This document shows positions 17,700 to 25,718 of a stretch of DNA of 32,979 nucleotides, in pieces. Position numbers and translations under genes: made by a program. This DNA comes from Methylotenera sp. GTDB taxonomy: Bacteria > Pseudomonadota > Gammaproteobacteria > Burkholderiales > Methylophilaceae. The notes under the pieces are model-generated. The model saw only the letters and a list, made by a program, of their open reading frames with translations, was not told the DNA's origin and did no database searches. Numbering within the stretch: the first letter of the stretch is position 1; each line of letters opens with the position of its first letter. The stretch spans positions 1 to 32,979 of the forward strand of contig JABFSF010000012.1 in assembly GCA_013140755.1 (NCBI GenBank), in the 5' to 3' direction.

Positions 17700-18878
17700 A
17701 TGGATGATATTAAAAAATTAATTAAAAATGCGACACGTGAAGATTTTCTGCTGTTCATTTTGGTGTGTGTGATGTTGTTATCTGGATTTTTACTGCCCAT
17801 AGATAAATTAATTGGCCCCACCTTAGTCAGCACGGCAATCCTAATGGTTATCCTTTTGCTAATTTATGCAAAAGGTGAACTATCTATATTCCGCACATCA
17901 ATTTCTTGGTTCTTTCTTGGAACTACTTTGCTTGCCGTAGCAATTTTTGGCGAGAGTTCAATACCAAATAAAGCGTTTGTGTCATTTCTTTCAAACTTCG
18001 CAACAGTGTTTATATCTATGGGACTTATTAGTGTCATATTTCAATTAAAAGATACAAAGGACTATTTTGCTAATGCATTAGCCGAACTTGTCATGAAAGA
18101 AACATATATTGGAAATCTTAATAGGTCACAACTTGAAGGTCTTCAAAAAAGAATCATGGAGAGAATATTCGAAAACTCGACAGAATTCGATAGGGAAAAT
18201 AGTTTTTACAAATATTTTAATAATAATTTGCAGAAGTACATTGGAGCACCATATAGGGAAAATTATCTCAATGCTATTACTGTTACGGAACATGACGATA
18301 ATACGAAGTTTATCGTTCAAGATCATATTTCATATACTGCTCGATCTGTTGGTGGACAAATACAAAGCAACATTTGCTGGCGAGCCACAAAAAATGAAGT
18401 AAAGAAAATCATTAAATTCAGACTTCTTCTCGATAAAGAAGAGGTATTTGTTTGGCCGCCACAAGTAACAACTTCAACAGAAGAAGATGCCTCTCAATTT
18501 GTCGGTCCTCATAAAGCTAATCACAATTTCGAAAGCAATATTGAAGAGGAAGGCGTTAATTTTGAGTACAGTTTGTCTGAATATCAAAAACATGAGAAGT
18601 TACACATTGAGTTGGAAGCACAATATGAAACGTCTAGTTATAGATCATTAACATTGAAAGTCATTTATCCTACCTTCGGCTTTACTGTCATTCTTAGCCA
18701 TCCTCAAGAATTGCAAAGTAGAATTGAAACTTACGGTGTTAATGTGAGTAGTGTCGATTACCGCCTCACAGCTAATCAGAATGGTGAGGTGCTTAACTAT
18801 AAAAACTGGCTACTCCCTCATTCTGGTTTGTATATTGATATTCAGCATGCCTCATGTTCAACATGTACACGTAAATAG
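17700..18878 (+). CDS. membrane protein of unknown family, accessory
   Basis: I do not recognise this 392-residue protein. Four hydrophobic segments lie at about residues 16-34, 39-57, 67-84 and 93-115. The rest (~275 residues) is a soluble, charged, probably cytoplasmic domain with a helical start (residues 118-160) and a more beta-rich remainder. No P-loop, nuclease, protease or Toll-like motif was seen. It ends SCSTCTRK with two cysteines. AAAGGGA about ten bases before the ATG looks like a real Shine-Dalgarno. By eye it is richer in A and T and uses more AAA, ATT and TTT codons than its neighbours. It splits gshA from the gshB remnant and is followed at once by a palindromic repeat, which suggests acquired DNA. 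A membrane-anchored defence or stress effector is possible from the layout only. Confidence 0.72.
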   Translation: MDDIKKLIKNATREDFLLFILVCVMLLSGFLLPIDKLIGPTLVSTAILMVILLLIYAKGELSIFRTSISWFFLGTTLLAVAIFGESSIPNKAFVSFLSNFATVFISMGLISVIFQLKDTKDYFANALAELVMKETYIGNLNRSQLEGLQKRIMERIFENSTEFDRENSFYKYFNNNLQKYIGAPYRENYLNAITVTEHDDNTKFIVQDHISYTARSVGGQIQSNICWRATKNEVKKIIKFRLLLDKEEVFVWPPQVTTSTEEDASQFVGPHKANHNFESNIEEEGVNFEYSLSEYQKHEKLHIELEAQYETSSYRSLTLKVIYPTFGFTVILSHPQELQSRIETYGVNVSSVDYRLTANQNGEVLNYKNWLLPHSGLYIDIQHASCSTCTRK

Positions 18879-18883
18879 CCCGC

Positions 18884-18952
18884 GTAGGGCGCACCCGCTT
18901 GCGGTGCGCCGTATGATAACTTTCGGCGTACTGCTGCGCGAGTACGCCCTAC
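18884..18952. repeat. REP/MITE-like double-hairpin palindromic element
   Basis: A ~69-base element bounded by GTAGGGCG (18884-18891) and its reverse complement CGCCCTAC (18945-18952). Inside are two GC-rich hairpins: GGCGCACC/GGTGCGCC (18888-18910, 7-base loop) and GGCGTACT/AGTACGCC (18925-18948, 8-base loop), joined by an AT-rich spacer. This is the layout of bacterial REP pairs mobilised by RAYT transposases. It starts six bases after the stop of the unknown membrane protein. Only one copy is in this window. Confidence 0.7.
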
Positions 18953-18971
18953 ATTTTAGATACCCTAACTA

Positions 18972-19363
18972 ATGAACCTCCTCTTCATCCTAGATCCGCT
19001 AGAACACTTAAAAAGCGAAAAAGACACCAGCCTTGCCATCATGCGGGAGGCGGCTGGTCGTGGGCATGGGCTTTATATTGCCATGCAGCATGATTTATTT
19101 TTGCGCGGGGCGACGGCTAAGGTGATGGCGCAACAGTTTACATTTACAGCGCAAGCTTATACGCTGGGCGAGGCTAAAGAATATGCGCCTGCGGAATTTG
19201 ACGCCATCATCATGCGTAAAGATCCGCCGTTTGATAACGAATATCTCTCTACAGCACGTATTTGTTGGAAATCGCCGCCAATCAAGGCGCGCGGGTGTAT
19301 AACAACCCTGTGGCGATTCGCGGCTGGAATGAAAAGCTTTCCGTCACGCGCTTTCCGCAATTT
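18972..19363 (+). pseudogene. gshB: glutathione synthetase gshB remnant (frameshifted, 3'-truncated)
   Basis: The first ~92 codons are clearly GshB: MNLLFILDPLEHLKSEKDTS and FDAIIMRKDPPFDNEYL match the N-terminal domain. At 19245-19250 the bases read CTCTCT where the intact gene should read CTCT; removing one CT restores the frame, after which the +2 frame continues as YSTYLLEIAANQGARVYNNP and NEKLSVTRFPQF. GshB likeness ends there (near 19363, about residue 130 of a ~316-residue family), so the whole ATP-grasp domain is missing. From that point the same frame runs into the end of an IS3-family transposase. Two independent lesions mean no active enzyme can come from this locus. The start has no clear Shine-Dalgarno. 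Confidence 0.93.
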
Positions 19364-19494
19364 GCAACTGATTGGCTATGGACTTACAATCATGAAGGTC
19401 CCAACATGGCATTGGGTGGCATGACCCCAAGGCAAAAGCTAGCCTTGGTAGCTTAGCTTCTATTTTTAGCTGCGATTAATAATGGAGGGATTGC
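19364..19494 (+). mobile_element. 3' end of an IS3-family insertion sequence (transposase tail)
   Basis: The frame entering from gshB changes at about 19364 to DWLWTYNHEGPNMALGGMTP and ends QKLALVA (stop at 19454-19456). This is the very conserved C-terminal end of IS3-family (IS407/IS51-like) OrfB transposases, normally W-x-YN-x-ERPN-x-x-LGG; the Arg of ERPN is Gly here, a sign of decay. Only ~30 codons remain. The right end of the element is placed near GGAGGGATTGCC (~19483-19494) from memory of similar elements, with low certainty. The left end and the rest of the transposase are gone, so a deletion joined the IS interior to gshB. Confidence 0.82.
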
Positions 19495-19772
19495 CTGTGT
19501 TCTTTGCGACTAGCTGTTTTTTCTAGGTTTAAAGCAGTCTGTAATGTAAGGACATAACGCTGAGAGTCTTGTTTATAACCGTAGCAACTCTGTTTGTCAG
19601 CATCAAATACGAGCGCGGTGCTTGCTGAAAGTAGCGATTTAAGCAATAATTTAGTCTTTGTGAAAAAAGTAGCTTAGTGGCGCACTTTTTTAAAAGAACT
19701 CAACTAAAACTGAATATGATTTTAGTTAATTAGTCCGTACAAAACATCAAGTTAATCATTAGGGAGCATATT
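19457..19772. other. 316-base intergenic stretch between IS remnant and tkt
   Basis: It holds the probable IS right end (to ~19494), an unassigned minus-strand reading frame at 19476-19646 (56 residues from a TTG, no ATG or GTG start), and the tkt leader with an inverted repeat at 19702-19727. No remaining piece of the gshB 3' half could be recognised. No RNA gene was seen. Confidence 0.6.
19702..19727 (+). promoter_or_regulatory. inverted repeat upstream of tkt, possible operator over a -10 element
   Basis: AACTAAAA (19702-19709) and TTTTAGTT (19720-19727) are perfect inverted repeats with a 10-base centre. A -10-like TATGAT (19715-19720) falls in the centre, 53 bases before the tkt ATG. 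This could be a repressor or activator site for tkt, or merely an AT-rich hairpin. Confidence 0.35.
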
Positions 19773-21758
19773 ATGGCAACACGTAAAGACCTCGCCAACG
19801 CAATTCGTGCGTTATCTATGGATGCGGTACAAAAAGCTAACTCAGGTCACCCAGGTGCGCCTATGGGCATGGCAGAAATCGCGGAAGAACTTTGGAATCA
19901 TCATTTAAGCCATAATCCAAACAACCCCAACTGGTCAAATCGTGATCGCTTTGTGCTTTCTAATGGCCACGGTTCAATGTTGATTTATTCATTATTGCAC
20001 CTCACAGGTTATGCGTTGCCAATGGACGAGTTGAAAACATTCCGTCAATTACATTCAAAATGTGCTGGTCACCCAGAATACGGTTATGCACCAGGCGTTG
20101 AAACAACTACAGGCCCATTAGGTCAAGGGATTGCTAACGGTGTTGGTTTTGCGATGGCTGAAAAATTATTAGCCGACCAATTCAACAAGCCAGGTCACGA
20201 GATTGTTGACCACAGCACTTACGTGTTCTTGGGCGACGGTTGTATGATGGAAGGCGTTTCTCACGAAGCTTGCGCTTTGGCTGGTACTTGGGGCTTAGGC
20301 AAACTGACAGCTTTCTGGGATGACAACGGTATTTCTATCGATGGTCACATTGAAGGCTGGTACACAGACGATACAGCTAAACGTTTTGAATCATACGGTT
20401 GGCACGTTCAGTCAGTAGATGGTCATGATGTTGCTGCTATTGGTGCTGCAATTGCTGCAGCTAAAAAAGTGACAGACAAACCATCATTGATCTGCTGTAA
20501 AACAGTGATTGGTATGGGTTCACCCAATAAATCAGGTTCACATGATTGTCACGGTTCTGCATTAGGTTTGGAGGAGGTGGCTGCAACACGTGCAAACATT
20601 GGCTGGCCACATGAGCCATTTGTGATTCCAGCAGATGTGTATGCAGGATGGGATCAAAAAGTCAAAGGTGCTGCAGTTGAAGCAGCCTGGAATGACAAAT
20701 TTTCTGCTTATGCTAAAGCATTTCCAACAGAAGCCGCTGAATATACACGCCGTATGGCAGGTGATTTACCAGCTAACTGGAAAGCAGAAACAGATAAAAT
20801 TATTGCTGCGGTTAACGAAAAAGCTGAAGGTAATGCTTCACGTAAAGCTTCACAAAATGCAATCGGTGCATTGGCTCCATTATTGCCTGAGTTCTTAGGT
20901 GGTTCAGCTGACTTAACTGGTTCAAACTTAACCTCATGCGGTAGCTTTAAACACGTAGATGCTAAAAACCCAGGTAACTACATCTCTTACGGTGTGCGTG
21001 AGTTTGGTATGGCAGCGATTATGAATGGTATGGCATTGCATGGTGGTTTACTTCCATTCGGCGGTACATTCCACATGTTCTCAGACTACATGAAGAGCGG
21101 TATGCGTATGTCTGCACTAATGCATCAACGCGTTGTTTATGTATTAACACATGACTCTATTGGTCAAGGTGAAGATGGCCCTACGCACCAACCAGTAGAA
21201 AATACATCTGGCTTGCGTTACATCCCACGTATGGATGTATGGCGTCCAGCTGACTCAACAGAGACAACCGTTGCTTGGGTTGCTGCTGTTGAGCGTAAAG
21301 ATGGTCCAAGCAGCTTGGTTCTCTCACGTCAAAACTTAGCAGGTGTTAAACATGATGCTAAAGACTTTGATTTAATTCGTAAAGGTGGCTATGTATTCTC
21401 AGACTGTGCTGGTAAAGCAGATGTGATTATTATCGCTAACGGTTCAGAGCTAGATTTAGCGGTAAAAGCAGCGGCTGAGTTGAGCGCAGCGGGTACAAAA
21501 GTACGCGTGGTTTCAATGCCATCAACCAACGTATTTGATCGCCAAGATCAAGCTTACAAAGATAGCGTGTTGACTGCTGGTGTTAAACGCGTTGCGGTTG
21601 AAGCTGCTCACCCAGACTTCTGGCGTAAATATGTAGGCTTAGAAGGTGCTGTAGTTGGTATCGATACATTTGGTGAATCTGCACCAGGTGGCGTGTTGAT
21701 GAAACACTTCGGCTTTACAGTTGAAAATGTTGTAGCCACTGTTAAATCGGTGCTGTAA
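19773..21758 (+). CDS. tkt: transketolase
   Basis: Thiamine-diphosphate enzyme that moves two-carbon units between sugar phosphates. In ribulose monophosphate methylotrophs it regenerates the formaldehyde acceptor ribulose 5-phosphate. 661 residues, close to E. coli TktA (663). Visible: [18 protein letters not shown], the ThDP motif starting GDGCMMEG (154-161) with Asn185, the catalytic Glu in [11 protein letters not shown], and [21 protein letters not shown] seven bases before the ATG is a strong ribosome site. The codon choice is unusually uniform (GGT, GCT, CCA, TCA rich), unlike the adjacent gap gene, suggesting high expression. A terminator follows, so it is probably transcribed on its own. 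Confidence 0.98.
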   Translation: MATRKDLANAIRALSMDAVQKANSGHPGAPMGMAEIAEELWNHHLSHNPNNPNWSNRDRFVLSNGHGSMLIYSLLHLTGYALPMDELKTFRQLHSKCAGHPEYGYAPGVETTTGPLGQGIANGVGFAMAEKLLADQFNKPGHEIVDHSTYVFLGDGCMMEGVSHEACALAGTWGLGKLTAFWDDNGISIDGHIEGWYTDDTAKRFESYGWHVQSVDGHDVAAIGAAIAAAKKVTDKPSLICCKTVIGMGSPNKSGSHDCHGSALGLEEVAATRANIGWPHEPFVIPADVYAGWDQKVKGAAVEAAWNDKFSAYAKAFPTEAAEYTRRMAGDLPANWKAETDKIIAAVNEKAEGNASRKASQNAIGALAPLLPEFLGGSADLTGSNLTSCGSFKHVDAKNPGNYISYGVREFGMAAIMNGMALHGGLLPFGGTFHMFSDYMKSGMRMSALMHQRVVYVLTHDSIGQGEDGPTHQPVENTSGLRYIPRMDVWRPADSTETTVAWVAAVERKDGPSSLVLSRQNLAGVKHDAKDFDLIRKGGYVFSDCAGKADVIIIANGSELDLAVKAAAELSAAGTKVRVVSMPSTNVFDRQDQAYKDSVLTAGVKRVAVEAAHPDFWRKYVGLEGAVVGIDTFGESAPGGVLMKHFGFTVENVVATVKSVL

Positions 21759-21805
21759 TTCAACTAGTACTGACAATTAAGCTGAATAAGCTTAAATACT
21801 AGCTT

Positions 21806-21835
21806 AATAAGGCATCTCACATGAGGTGCCTTATT
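21806..21835 (+). terminator. rho-independent terminator after tkt
   Basis: AATAAGGCATCT-CACATG-AGGTGCCTTATT forms a 12-bp stem with one G-U pair and a six-base loop; ACTTTTT follows. It lies about 50 bases after the tkt stop. Confidence 0.8.
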
Positions 21836-21878
21836 TACTTTTTAGGCTGGTAAAGTTTTATTTAAATTAGGAAATATC

Positions 21879-22898
21879 ATGGCAATTCGAGTGGCAATCA
21901 ATGGGTATGGGCGCATAGGACGCATGGTGTTACGCGCCTTGTATGAATCGGGGCGTAAAGACATAGAGATTATTGCAATCAACAGTGTGGGTTGCGATGC
22001 GGAAAGTAATGCCCATTTAACACGCTATGACAGTGCACATGGTCGCTTTCCATTTGAGGTGGGTGTAGATGGCGACGATATGATTATTGGTAGTCATAAA
22101 ATTAAAACTTATGCAAATCGCAACCCTGCAGAGCTACCTTGGCGTGAGTTGGCGATTGATGTGGTGTTAGAGTGTACAGGCGTATTTAATAGCAAAGCTA
22201 AGTCACAAGCGCATATTGATGCGGGTGCTAAAAAAGTGTTGCTATCAGCACCAGGGGATAAGGATGTTGATGCTACTGTGGTGTATGGGGTGAATCATCA
22301 AGTGATTAAAGCAAGTCATACCGTAGTTTCTAATGCCTCGTGTACAACCAATGGCCTAGCACCGATGGTGCAACCATTACACGAAAAAATTGGCATAGTG
22401 AATGGGCTAATGAATACAATTCACTCTTACACGAATGACCAAGTGCTCACCGACTCTCATCATGCAGATATGCGCCGCGCACGCTCTGCCACGACCTCTA
22501 TGATTCCTACTAAAACGGGTGCAGCCGCCGCAGTAGGACTGGTGTTGCCTGAGTTAAATGGCAAGTTAGATGGCTTTGCTATTCGCGTACCTACACTGAA
22601 TGTGTCAATTGTGGATTTAACCTTTACGCCATCACGCCCGACCACTAAAGAAGAGGTCAACCATATCATGCACGAAGCGGCAGATACAGGCGCATTGAAA
22701 GGTATTTTGTCTTATAACGAAGCACCTTTAGTTTCAATTGATTACAACCATACTAGTTACTCTTCAAATTTTGACGCAACATTAACTAAAGTGACTAAAG
22801 ATGGCATGTTGGTCAAGGTGTGTGCGTGGTATGACAACGAGTGGGGTTTCAGCAATCGCATGTTAGATAACGTGGTTGCATTGATGGTTGCAAAATAG
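21879..22898 (+). CDS. gap: glyceraldehyde-3-phosphate dehydrogenase (Epd-like features)
   Basis: Oxidises glyceraldehyde 3-phosphate to 1,3-bisphosphoglycerate. 339 residues. Rossmann start INGYGRIGR; catalytic Cys155 in SNASCTTN and His182 in HSYTNDQ; C-terminal [12 protein letters not shown]. Two points blur the call. The residue after Asn35, an Asp in strictly NAD-dependent enzymes, is Ser36 here, so NADP use is possible. Also, parts ([35 protein letters not shown]) resemble erythrose-4-phosphate dehydrogenase (Epd), which lies beside pgk in E. coli. YTNDQ favours GAPDH over Epd (HSAMHDQ as recalled). AGGA stands 8-10 bases before the ATG; pgk follows after 11 bases. Confidence 0.88.
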   Translation: MAIRVAINGYGRIGRMVLRALYESGRKDIEIIAINSVGCDAESNAHLTRYDSAHGRFPFEVGVDGDDMIIGSHKIKTYANRNPAELPWRELAIDVVLECTGVFNSKAKSQAHIDAGAKKVLLSAPGDKDVDATVVYGVNHQVIKASHTVVSNASCTTNGLAPMVQPLHEKIGIVNGLMNTIHSYTNDQVLTDSHHADMRRARSATTSMIPTKTGAAAAVGLVLPELNGKLDGFAIRVPTLNVSIVDLTFTPSRPTTKEEVNHIMHEAADTGALKGILSYNEAPLVSIDYNHTSYSSNFDATLTKVTKDGMLVKVCAWYDNEWGFSNRMLDNVVALMVAK

Positions 22899-22909
22899 GG
22901 AGATTGATA

Positions 22910-24091
22910 ATGAATGTCATAAAAATGACTGATTTAGATTTAAACGGTAAGCGCGTATTGATTCGCGCTGATTTAAACGTGCCTGTTGCCGATGGGAAAG
23001 TCACCTCCGATGCGCGTATTTCAGCATCAATGGCAACCATTGAGTATGCCATTAAAGCAGGCGCAAAAGTAATGGTGACTTCACACTTGGGTCGTCCTGA
23101 AGAGGGCGTATATTCAGCTGAAAACTCATTGCAACCAGTGGTGGATGTTATTTCACAAAAACTAGGCAAACCAGTGAGACTTATTAAAGATTGGGTTGAT
23201 GGTGGTTTTGAGGTGGCAGCAGGTGAACTTGTTGTGTTGGAAAACTGCCGATTCAATAAAGGCGAGAAAAAAAGCCTTGATGAATTGTCACAAAAATATG
23301 CCAAGCTATGCGATGTGTTTGTAATGGATGCCTTTGGTACGGCACACCGTGCTGAAGCATCAACCCACGGTGTAGCCAAATTTGCACCTGTTGCCGCAGC
23401 AGGTATTTTATTGGTAGATGAGTTAGAAGCACTTACAAAAGCCTTATTAAGCCCTGCAAGACCCCTAGTGGCAATTGTGGGTGGTAGTAAGGTTTCTACT
23501 AAATTAACCGTTTTAGAAAGCTTATCTGAGAAGGTTGATCAGTTGGTGGTGGGTGGTGGTATTGCCAATACTTTCTTAAAGGCTGCAGGTTTTGAAGTGG
23601 GTAAATCATTGTGTGAAGATGACTTAGTACCAGTAGCACGCACTTTAATGGATAAAATGAGCCAAAGGGGTGCAGCAGTGCCGATTGCTGTGGACGTGGT
23701 ATGTGGTAAGAAGTTTGACGCAAATGAACCAGCAGTAAGTAAAGATGCGGTCGATGTGGCATCTGACGATATGATTTTTGATATTGGCACGAAATCTGCA
23801 AGTGAATTAGCACAGATTATTAAAAATGCAGGTACAGTGGTTTGGAATGGTCCTGTTGGTGTGTTTGAGTTTGACCAGTTTGGTGAAGGTACTAAAACCA
23901 TTGCACATGCGATTGCCAATACTAAAGCTTTTACATTAGCAGGCGGGGGTGACACGATTGCTGCGATTCAAAAGTACAACATCTTTGACAAGGTGGATTA
24001 TATTTCAACAGCAGGCGGTGCATTTTTAGAGTTTTTAGAAGGTAAAGTGTTACCAGCGGTAGAAATTTTAGAGCAACGTGCTAAAAGTTAG
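22910..24091 (+). CDS. pgk: phosphoglycerate kinase
   Basis: Transfers the acyl phosphate of 1,3-bisphosphoglycerate to ADP in glycolysis or works in reverse for sugar synthesis. 393 residues. Substrate-binding [19 protein letters not shown] and SHLGRPEEG in the N-terminal half; [18 protein letters not shown] and [10 protein letters not shown] in the nucleotide half. I chose the ATG at 22910 over the in-frame TTG at 22904; GGGAG ends seven bases before it. It is 11 bases downstream of gap, so they form one operon, closed by a strong terminator after pgk. Confidence 0.97.
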   Translation: MNVIKMTDLDLNGKRVLIRADLNVPVADGKVTSDARISASMATIEYAIKAGAKVMVTSHLGRPEEGVYSAENSLQPVVDVISQKLGKPVRLIKDWVDGGFEVAAGELVVLENCRFNKGEKKSLDELSQKYAKLCDVFVMDAFGTAHRAEASTHGVAKFAPVAAAGILLVDELEALTKALLSPARPLVAIVGGSKVSTKLTVLESLSEKVDQLVVGGGIANTFLKAAGFEVGKSLCEDDLVPVARTLMDKMSQRGAAVPIAVDVVCGKKFDANEPAVSKDAVDVASDDMIFDIGTKSASELAQIIKNAGTVVWNGPVGVFEFDQFGEGTKTIAHAIANTKAFTLAGGGDTIAAIQKYNIFDKVDYISTAGGAFLEFLEGKVLPAVEILEQRAKS

Positions 24092-24114
24092 TGGCCCTAA
24101 TCTTTTGGTGCTTT

Positions 24115-24141
24115 AAAAATGGGGCTGTTAGCCCCATTTTT
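24115..24141 (+). terminator. rho-independent terminator after gap-pgk
   Basis: AAAAATGGGGCT-GTT-AGCCCCATTTTT is a perfect 12-bp stem with a three-base loop and T-rich 3' arm, 23 bases after the pgk stop. Confidence 0.92.
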
Positions 24142-24183
24142 ATTGATGTATTTGGTAGCCGAATATTTTAAAAGGTAAATAGT

Positions 24184-25620
24184 TTGACATTACGTAAAAC
24201 AAAAATTGTAGCCACATTAGGGCCATCCTCAACAAGCGAGGAGATGCTGGCACGAATGATTACTGCTGGGGTAAATGTAGTACGTTTGAATTTCTCACAT
24301 GGCACTGCTGAAGAGCACATCAAGCGTGCAGAAATTGTGCGGAATATTGCGGCTAAATTAGGTCGCCCAGTGGGTGTGTTGTGTGATTTGCAAGGACCTA
24401 AAATTCGCATTGGTAAATTTGAGTTGGGTAAAATTACCTTAAAAACTGGGGATATTTTTATCTTGGATGCTGATTGTGAGCTGGGAAACCAAGACCATGT
24501 AGGTTTAGACTATAAGACGCTACCACAAGAAGTCAAAGAAAATGACGTACTCTTGCTTGATGATGGACGTATCACCATGCAAGTTGATAGAGTAAAAGGC
24601 AATAAAATTCATTGTTTAGTACTCAACGGTGGCGTATTGAGCAATAACAAAGGCATCAATCGTCAAGGCGGTGGCTTATCTGCCGATGCACTGACCAAAA
24701 AAGACCGCGAAGACATTAAAACGGCTGTGGCATTAGAAGCTGATTACATTGCAATTTCATTTCCAAAATCTGCACTTGACGTAGAGTTGGCGCGTACTTT
24801 AGTGAAAAAAGCAGGCGGTACTGCCAGTATTATTGCCAAAATTGAGCGTGCAGAAGCGATTGAGGATTTGGAGGCAATTATTGAAGCCTCTGATGCCATC
24901 ATGGTCGCTCGTGGCGATTTAGGTGTTGAAGTCGGTGATGCAGCCGTGCCAGGCTTGCAAAAGCGCATGATACGCATGGCAAGGGCGCAAAATAAACTGG
25001 TCATTACCGCTACGCAAATGATGGAATCCATGATTACCAGCCCAATTCCTACCCGTGCAGAAGTGTCAGATGTGGCAAATGCTGTGTTGGATGGCACTGA
25101 TGCGGTGATGCTATCCGCAGAGACCGCTGCAGGCCAATACCCGCTTGAAACTGTTGAAGCGGTGCATCGTGTGGCGTTGGAAGCTGAAAAAGAATATTTC
25201 AGTCAACATCATCCGCAAAAGCTAGATCAGATGTCTGCAAAAACTGATGAGGCGATTGCGGCAGCTGCGATTTACACCGCGCAACATTTAAAAGTAAAGG
25301 CGATTGCTGCATTAACGCAGTCTGGCAATGCCGCACAGTGGCTGTCACGCGCAGATGCAGAGGTACCCATTTATGCGCTTTCACCAGATAAATTTGCACG
25401 TAGAAAACTCACCTTGCATCGAGGTGTTTATCCGTACCCCATTGAGCAAACAAATAAAAATAGAGATGAAATATTACAAGAGATGGAGCAGGTGCTGTTG
25501 AGGCAAAGAGTCGTCAATACTGGTGATTTAGTATTACTTACTTTTGGCGAACCGATTGGTCATCCTGGCGGTACCAACACGCTGAAAATTATTAAAATTG
25601 GTGAGAATAGACCAAGCTGA
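24184..25620 (+). CDS. pyk: pyruvate kinase
   Basis: Makes pyruvate and ATP from phosphoenolpyruvate and ADP. 478 residues. Starts LRKTKIVATLGPSS and carries NFSHG, LQGPKIRIG, the catalytic Lys/Glu region IIAKIERAEA, MVARGDLGVE, ITATQMMESMI and the C-terminal allosteric domain with TFGEPIGHPGGTN. The start is TTG at 24184, supported by AAAGGT eight bases before it; the next in-frame ATG is too far inside. A terminator separates it from pgk, so it has its own promoter. fba, which follows pyk or pgk in several relatives as I recall, is not present here. Confidence 0.97.
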   Translation: MTLRKTKIVATLGPSSTSEEMLARMITAGVNVVRLNFSHGTAEEHIKRAEIVRNIAAKLGRPVGVLCDLQGPKIRIGKFELGKITLKTGDIFILDADCELGNQDHVGLDYKTLPQEVKENDVLLLDDGRITMQVDRVKGNKIHCLVLNGGVLSNNKGINRQGGGLSADALTKKDREDIKTAVALEADYIAISFPKSALDVELARTLVKKAGGTASIIAKIERAEAIEDLEAIIEASDAIMVARGDLGVEVGDAAVPGLQKRMIRMARAQNKLVITATQMMESMITSPIPTRAEVSDVANAVLDGTDAVMLSAETAAGQYPLETVEAVHRVALEAEKEYFSQHHPQKLDQMSAKTDEAIAAAAIYTAQHLKVKAIAALTQSGNAAQWLSRADAEVPIYALSPDKFARRKLTLHRGVYPYPIEQTNKNRDEILQEMEQVLLRQRVVNTGDLVLLTFGEPIGHPGGTNTLKIIKIGENRPS

Positions 25621-25677
25621 TGCTCAGCCTACATTGCATCGTTCAAAATATTTAGTCAAACATTGTGCGGCGCAATT

Positions 25678-25683
25678 TATAAT
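25678..25683 (+). promoter_or_regulatory. -10 element candidate for purC
   Basis: A perfect TATAAT lies 35 bases before the purC ATG. The bases 17 upstream (GTCAAA) are a weak -35. Plausible but only half supported. Confidence 0.35.
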
Positions 25684-25718
25684 GTGCGTATTAAAAATCA
25701 ACCATCATCATCCATGCC

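Noticed and set aside
18109-18402. 97-residue plus-strand reading frame
   Set aside because: It lies wholly inside the unknown membrane protein gene in another frame and is Ile/Lys-rich, as expected from AT-rich DNA.
18972-19456. Programmed frameshift joining GshB and transposase into a working fusion
   Set aside because: The shift sits in GshB, not at an IS3 orfA-orfB slippery site, and needs a +2 change at a CT repeat; the ATP-grasp domain is missing in any case.
22849-23379. 176-residue minus-strand reading frame
   Set aside because: It is the antisense shadow of the gap end and pgk, which have clear motifs; the translation is Ser/Thr/Ala-rich with no family likeness.
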